NCBI RefSeq assembly: GCF_004358105.1
Contig: NZ_SMYL01000002.1
Coordinates: 248,001 to 312,000, forward strand
DNA from: Sapientia aquatica
GTDB taxonomy: Bacteria > Pseudomonadota > Gammaproteobacteria > Burkholderiales > Burkholderiaceae_D
DNA length: 64,000 nucleotides
Reading direction: 5' to 3'
In this document: one piece after another, positions 60,313 to 64,000 of the stretch
Layout: each line of letters starts with the position of its first letter
How positions within the stretch are numbered: position 1 is the stretch's first letter
Notes under the pieces: model-generated
Told to the model about the DNA's origin: nothing
What the model saw: the letters and a program-made list of their open reading frames with translations, nothing else
The model's database searches: none
Program-made: the position numbers and the translations under genes

Positions 60313-62103
60313 ATGAGCTATAACGCCCCTTTAAAAGACATGCTGTTCGTATTGAACGAATTAGCTGGATTAAAACAAATTAACGCGCTGCCAAATTGCG
60401 AAGATGCTACCCCTGATACGGTGGAAGCGATTCTGGAAGAAAACGCCAAGTTCGCCGGTGAAGTGATTGCTCCATTAAATTGGCCTAGCGACCAAGCGCC
60501 AAGTTCATGGAAAGACGGCCAAGTCACTACGACCAAAGGTTTTAAAGAAGCCTTTAAACAATTTGCCGAAGCTGGTTGGCAAGGCGTGCAGCACCCGACC
60601 GAGTTTGGTGGTCAGGGTTTGCCAAAGCTGGTGGCAACGCCGTGTCTAGAAATGCTAAATTCCGCATCGATTTCCTTTGCTCTGTGCCCGTTATTGTCCG
60701 ATGGCGCAATCGAAGCCTTGTTGACGGCTGGTAGCGATGAACTCAAAGCGATTTATTTGGAAAAGCTCGTCAGCGGTCAATGGACCGGCACGATGAATCT
60801 GACCGAGCCACAAGCCGGTTCGGATTTGGCGATGGTACGTAGCCGCGCTGTGCCGCGTGACGATGGCACGTTTGCTGTATTCGGCACCAAGATTTACATC
60901 ACTTACGGTGAACACGATATGGCAGAAAATATCGTGCATCTGGTCTTGGCTCGCACGCCCAACGCACCAGAAGGCGTAAAAGGCATTTCACTGTTTTTAG
61001 TGCCTAAATTCTTGGTGAATGCCGACGGTAGTTTAGGTGCGCGTAACGATGTGCATTGTGTATCGATTGAACACAAATTAGGTATCAAAGCTAGCCCAAC
61101 AGCGGTACTGCAATTTGGCGATAACGGCGGCGCAATTGGTACCTTGATCGGCGAAGAAAATCGCGGCTTGGAATACATGTTCATCATGATGAACGCGGCG
61201 CGGTTTGGCGTGGGTATGCAAGGTATTGGTATTGCTGAACGTGCTTACCAAAAAGCGGTGTCCTACGCCAAAGATCGTATTCAATCGCGTGATTTAGCGG
61301 GTTCCGCTGGTCCGGTGGCGATCATTCATCACCCAGACGTTAAACGTATGTTGATGACCATGCGCGCGCAAACCGAAGCGGCGCGTGCCTTGGCTTATGT
61401 GGCTGCGGCTAAGTTAGATATTGCGCACAATCACACGGACGCAGACGTGCGCAAACAGAATCAAGCAGTCTATGAATACTTGGTGCCGATTGTAAAAGGC
61501 TGGTCCACTGAGATGTCGTTGGATGTCACTTCAACTGGTGTGCAAGTGCACGGCGGTATGGGCTTTATCGAAGAAACCGGCGCAGCGCAACATTACCGCG
61601 ATTCGCGTATTTTGACGATTTACGAAGGCACAACTGCGATTCAAGCGAACGATTTAGTGGGTCGTAAAACGGTACGCGATGCAGGTGCAACCGCTAAATC
61701 CTTGTTGGCCGAAGCACGCGCGACGGCAGAGCAATTAAAGGCTAGCAAGCACGCTGATTTAGTCGCGATTGAAGCGCAACTCTCTAGCGCGATTACGGCG
61801 TTGGAAGAAGTTGTGATTTACGTGGCTGGCAATATGAAGTCCGATATCAAAGCCGTGTTTGCAGGCAGCGTGCCTTATTTGAAATTAGCTGGAATCGTTT
61901 TGGGCGGATGGCAAATGGCACGTGCGGCGTTAGTGTCGGTTGACAAGTTGAATCAAGGCGCAGCCGATGCATCGTTCTACCAAGCAAAAGTAGGTACCGC
62001 ACGTTTCTTCGCTGAGCATTATTTAGTGCAAGCCCAAGGCTTAAAAACAAGCATTGTGTTGGGCAGCGTCGGTACGTTAGCGTTAGCTGCAGAACAGTTC
62101 TAA
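60313..62103 (+). CDS. Large acyl-CoA dehydrogenase with C-terminal extension domain
   Basis: A 596-residue flavoenzyme of the class with an extra C-terminal domain, as in DmdC and in Pseudomonas FadE-type enzymes. The core has MNLTEPQAGSDLAMVRSRA (about 160), KIYITYGEHDMAENIVHLVLAR and NAARFGVGMQGIGIAERAYQ (about 295). VQVHGGMGFIEETGAAQHYRDSRI and IYEGTTAIQANDLVGRK are at about 415-455. The final 130 residues form the extension. It likely oxidises acyl-CoAs and gives electrons to the ETF encoded just upstream. A GGAGTAATCA ribosome-binding region precedes the ATG. Confidence 0.93.
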   Translation: MSYNAPLKDMLFVLNELAGLKQINALPNCEDATPDTVEAILEENAKFAGEVIAPLNWPSDQAPSSWKDGQVTTTKGFKEAFKQFAEAGWQGVQHPTEFGGQGLPKLVATPCLEMLNSASISFALCPLLSDGAIEALLTAGSDELKAIYLEKLVSGQWTGTMNLTEPQAGSDLAMVRSRAVPRDDGTFAVFGTKIYITYGEHDMAENIVHLVLARTPNAPEGVKGISLFLVPKFLVNADGSLGARNDVHCVSIEHKLGIKASPTAVLQFGDNGGAIGTLIGEENRGLEYMFIMMNAARFGVGMQGIGIAERAYQKAVSYAKDRIQSRDLAGSAGPVAIIHHPDVKRMLMTMRAQTEAARALAYVAAAKLDIAHNHTDADVRKQNQAVYEYLVPIVKGWSTEMSLDVTSTGVQVHGGMGFIEETGAAQHYRDSRILTIYEGTTAIQANDLVGRKTVRDAGATAKSLLAEARATAEQLKASKHADLVAIEAQLSSAITALEEVVIYVAGNMKSDIKAVFAGSVPYLKLAGIVLGGWQMARAALVSVDKLNQGAADASFYQAKVGTARFFAEHYLVQAQGLKTSIVLGSVGTLALAAEQF

Positions 62104-62148
62104 GCTAAATCTAGCTAAGCTAAATCAGGTTTAGTTATGGCAGCAATA

Positions 62149-62184
62149 AAAAACGGCCAGTGATTGTTCACTGGCCGTTTTTTT
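62149..62184. terminator. Strong bidirectional terminator
   Basis: AAAAACGGCCAGTGA pairs with TCACTGGCCGTTTTT around TTGT. It lies between the convergent acyl-CoA dehydrogenase and TM2-like genes. Confidence 0.93.
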
Positions 62185-62206
62185 TATTCGCTGTCGTGGC
62201 TAACGA

Positions 62207-62635
62207 TTAACCGTATAGACCACCCGTAAAAAATAAATCAAAGCTTCTGGCAATCACAGCAATCATTGAACCAGCACTAATTCCCAAGGTGAGCACCAAG
62301 ATTAATGCAATCGGCCAGCCGGTATCGGATTTAGTCGTGCTGTTCGCATTAAATATCGCATCCCATTTTTCGTCCGACATCGTGCCAATAATTAAGCACG
62401 CTAAAAAGCCAATTAAGCCCGAAAGAATTAAAGGCATCGCAGTAAAAAACGGTTGCACTTGCCCGTGGCTGAGCAGATAAAAAATGATCGACGCCGGCAG
62501 GCTAGCTAAATGCAGCCACGCCCATTTGTCGCGGCTGCCGCCCAAATAAAAACGATATAAACCAAGACTGCCACCGAGCGACGCGAGTAGGGCGGCGATG
62601 GACTTATTTTTGAAGGAAGTTGGTGTGCTTGTCAT
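62207..62635 (-). CDS. TM2-domain-like small membrane protein
   Basis: A 142-residue membrane protein with about four helices. Near the N-terminus it has KNKSIAALLASLGGSLGLYRFYLG, close to the TM2 pattern of a helix, then a 'G.h.FYLG' turn. Further helices are at about residues 40-55, 65-85 and 105-130. The short polar loop with GTMSDEKWDAIFNAN separates them. TM2 proteins have no settled function in bacteria. It is monocistronic and faces the acyl-CoA dehydrogenase gene across a strong terminator. Confidence 0.75.
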   Translation of the reverse strand: MTSTPTSFKNKSIAALLASLGGSLGLYRFYLGGSRDKWAWLHLASLPASIIFYLLSHGQVQPFFTAMPLILSGLIGFLACLIIGTMSDEKWDAIFNANSTTKSDTGWPIALILVLTLGISAGSMIAVIARSFDLFFTGGLYG

Positions 62636-62730
62636 AGTGTTCTAACAGGAATGAAGGCCACATTGTACAGAACAATTGCGGCGTGTCAGTGCTAGGTTAG
62701 GATCGCAATTGGATTAAGTGCCGACGTGAT

Positions 62731-63474
62731 TTATTTCACCATAAAAACGGCTAATCTTCCGTCCGTGATGAATTTATCGCCGCCGCCGTTTTTGCCTTCT
62801 AATTGCTGTTGGAAGGGCGCGATCCATTGCAGCACTAGGTCGTTGTCGCGCTGTAAATCGGCGATTAACTTATCGCGCTCTTGGTCGACTTGGGCGGCAA
62901 TGTGATGAGTAATTTGTCCAGTCGTGTGTGAGACCCCAACGCCCGCATCATAAGTTGCTGCACCGACCCACAAAGGGCGATCAATTGCATCCAAGCGGTC
63001 GGCGCGCCAAAAGCGTACGTGATGACGTTTAGAAGGATTGCCGCCATCGGCTTGTTCAAAAGCGTAATTTTGTTTATGACCTTTAACGTATAAATCGCTC
63101 ACCGGCGCATCGGGATAGGGCTTGTGAAACACGCTATCTTTGGCGATGCGTAATGAACTAGTGAGCGTAATTGGATCGGCTGGAAACCAACCCGCGGCCA
63201 ACATTTTCTTGTGCAAATCGTCTTCGCTACCAACAAATGCCACATTAAACGGATCGCCCGGAATACCGACGGAGGTGTAGGAGCGGGTTCCCACATCGTC
63301 CAAGGCTGGATGACGGTGCTCGACGAATTTCCAGGCCATCGGAACAAATTCATAGGCCAAGCAAAAATAACTTAATGCGCTCGCCAGCACAATAAACACA
63401 GCAATAATGGCGACCCGCAGTCCGTGATTTTTGGGAGTCGATTCTGGTACTGGTATTGTCGAGTCATCGCTCAC
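62731..63474 (-). CDS. Stand-alone LssY C-terminal-domain protein with one membrane anchor
   Basis: A 247-residue protein. A polar start (STIPVPESTPKNHG) is followed by one membrane helix (VAIIAVFIVLASALSYFCLA, about 21-40). The LssY C-terminal domain then follows. It has DPFNVAFVGSEDDLHKKMLAAGWFPADPITLTSSLRIAKD (by position, about 74-113), YPDAPVSDLYVKGHKQNYAFEQ (about 118-139) and RHHVRFWRADRLD (about 148). In many bacteria this domain is the tail of a DedA- or PAP2-type membrane protein; here it stands alone. Its function is unknown. The gene ends the annotated part of the window on the minus strand. Confidence 0.78.
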   Translation of the reverse strand: MSDDSTIPVPESTPKNHGLRVAIIAVFIVLASALSYFCLAYEFVPMAWKFVEHRHPALDDVGTRSYTSVGIPGDPFNVAFVGSEDDLHKKMLAAGWFPADPITLTSSLRIAKDSVFHKPYPDAPVSDLYVKGHKQNYAFEQADGGNPSKRHHVRFWRADRLDAIDRPLWVGAATYDAGVGVSHTTGQITHHIAAQVDQERDKLIADLQRDNDLVLQWIAPFQQQLEGKNGGGDKFITDGRLAVFMVK

Positions 63475-63828
63475 AATGGTGCTTCCTTAAAAATTCCATG
63501 CCGCGAAGTGCAGCACGGTTGTGGCGGAAATGTTTCCTGATTCTAATAGCAAATGCTGCGCCTGACTATGCTTGCGGGAAACATTTATGGATGGGAACGT
63601 GATGCTATTTTATGTTCCTCATGGACGCAAAGTGGTCCTACATATCACACAATTCAATTGCTCAATTGCAGCACAATCATTGCCGAACGGATAATTAATA
63701 ATGCCTATTGGAAATCGTTGCTTTTTGGTATTATCGGGTCAAATTATTAAAAGTACTAAAAAAATAACGCCCCATTAATCCGAGACTCATAGGCAGAATC
63801 GAGCGCGTTTTATTTCAATCAGCAGAGC
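63475..63828. other. Gene-poor stretch near the right window edge
   Basis: These 354 bases contain no convincing gene. A 65-codon plus-strand frame (63553-63750) lacks a ribosome-binding site and looks non-coding. The promoter of the LssY-type gene should lie at its left end. Confidence 0.45.
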
Positions 63829-63984
63829 TTATTTGATTGCGATAGAACCCTCGCAGGTATGCCCGTAGCGATAGAAAATCCACGTGACTTCGTTCATCAA
63901 TAACGGTACATCGGTAAGTTTAATTCGGTTGTGTTTATACGCCGTGGCTGCTGCTTTGCTGTTGTCAGATGCGCGACTTAACGC
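63829..63984 (-). pseudogene. Possible gene remnant at the right edge
   Basis: On the minus strand an open frame of 51 codons reads to TAA at 63829-63831. Its product contains NRIKLTDVPLLMNEVTWIFY and ends YRYGHTCEGSIAIK, which has real-protein character. An in-frame TAG at 63985-63987 precedes it. No ATG or GTG, and only a late TTG-ATG, lies in the frame. It could be the tail of a broken gene, or a gene whose frame changes nearby. Confidence is low because the upstream part is outside the window. Confidence 0.3.
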
Positions 63985-64000
63985 CTACAGCGCGCCGCTA

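Noticed and set aside
63553-63750. 65-codon plus-strand ORF near the right edge
   Set aside because: No ribosome-binding site and a composition not like the neighbouring genes.

Overview
The window is a chromosomal stretch of a Gram-negative bacterium, most likely a betaproteobacterium of the Burkholderiales and probably Oxalobacteraceae (Undibacterium or a relative). This rests on tandem 'MKKSLLA...' general porins, the block hemL / thiD-like / rubredoxin / pilG-pilH-pilI-pilJ-chpA, and the TolA-like TonB protein. It is an inference from gene content and protein style, not a database match. I saw no tRNA, rRNA, CRISPR array, prophage or transposase gene.

Layout. 1-6056: the 3' end of proA, a HemJ-like membrane protein, a DsbA-fold isomerase, a THUMP/RlmL-type rRNA methyltransferase, gabD and a Bcr/CflA efflux pump. 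6269-8693: two tandem porins with twin terminators. 8857-11002: a flavin reductase-like protein and a six-repeat kelch-type lipoprotein on the minus strand. 11316-15136: a minus-strand magnesium locus, mgtC then mgtA. Between them lies a 35-codon leader ORF starting MEPDP, like the enterobacterial MgtL leader peptide. 15610-17787: hemL and a degenerate thiD-like gene. 17844-28669: rubredoxin, then the twitching-motility chemosensory operon pilG-H-I-J-chpA, in which ChpA is about 2135 residues. 28864-30688: an aromatic aminotransferase and an unrecognised gene. 30949-33969: a four-gene minus-strand operon of two LiaF/LiaI-like membrane proteins plus a LytS-type kinase and LytTR regulator. Its upstream region holds direct repeats exactly 21 bp apart. 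34199-38104: a coiled-coil TonB-type protein and an S41 peptidase lipoprotein. 38198-42477: a GST, an M29/NicX-like metalloprotein, a small orphan gene and glnS.

42613-47965: a LysR regulator diverges from a five-gene plus-strand operon (acyl-CoA dehydrogenase, APH-type kinase, DUF1304, histidine phosphatase, SDR). This set resembles the kinase plus acyl-CoA dehydrogenase route for 4-hydroxyacyl-CoA breakdown. 48014-54944: small membrane and YbjQ-type proteins, an M2 (ACE-like) peptidase, a zinc-ribbon membrane protein, a CaiB-type CoA-transferase and a glycerophosphodiester phosphodiesterase. A 267-bp MITE-like element with long terminal inverted repeats sits against the CoA-transferase start codon. 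55101-62103: alaS, a TusA-like protein, etfB-etfA and a large acyl-CoA dehydrogenase. 62207-63474: a TM2-like protein and a stand-alone LssY C-terminal-domain protein. A possible gene remnant lies at the right edge.

The most interesting item is the mgtC-[leader ORF]-mgtA region at 14070-14431. It has an EPDP-type leader peptide with a strong ribosome-binding site. Codons 9-13 of that ORF can form a perfect 12-bp helix with RNA 48-59 nt past the leader stop, and the downstream strand can instead form a local hairpin. This looks like a translation-sensitive magnesium switch outside the Enterobacteria.
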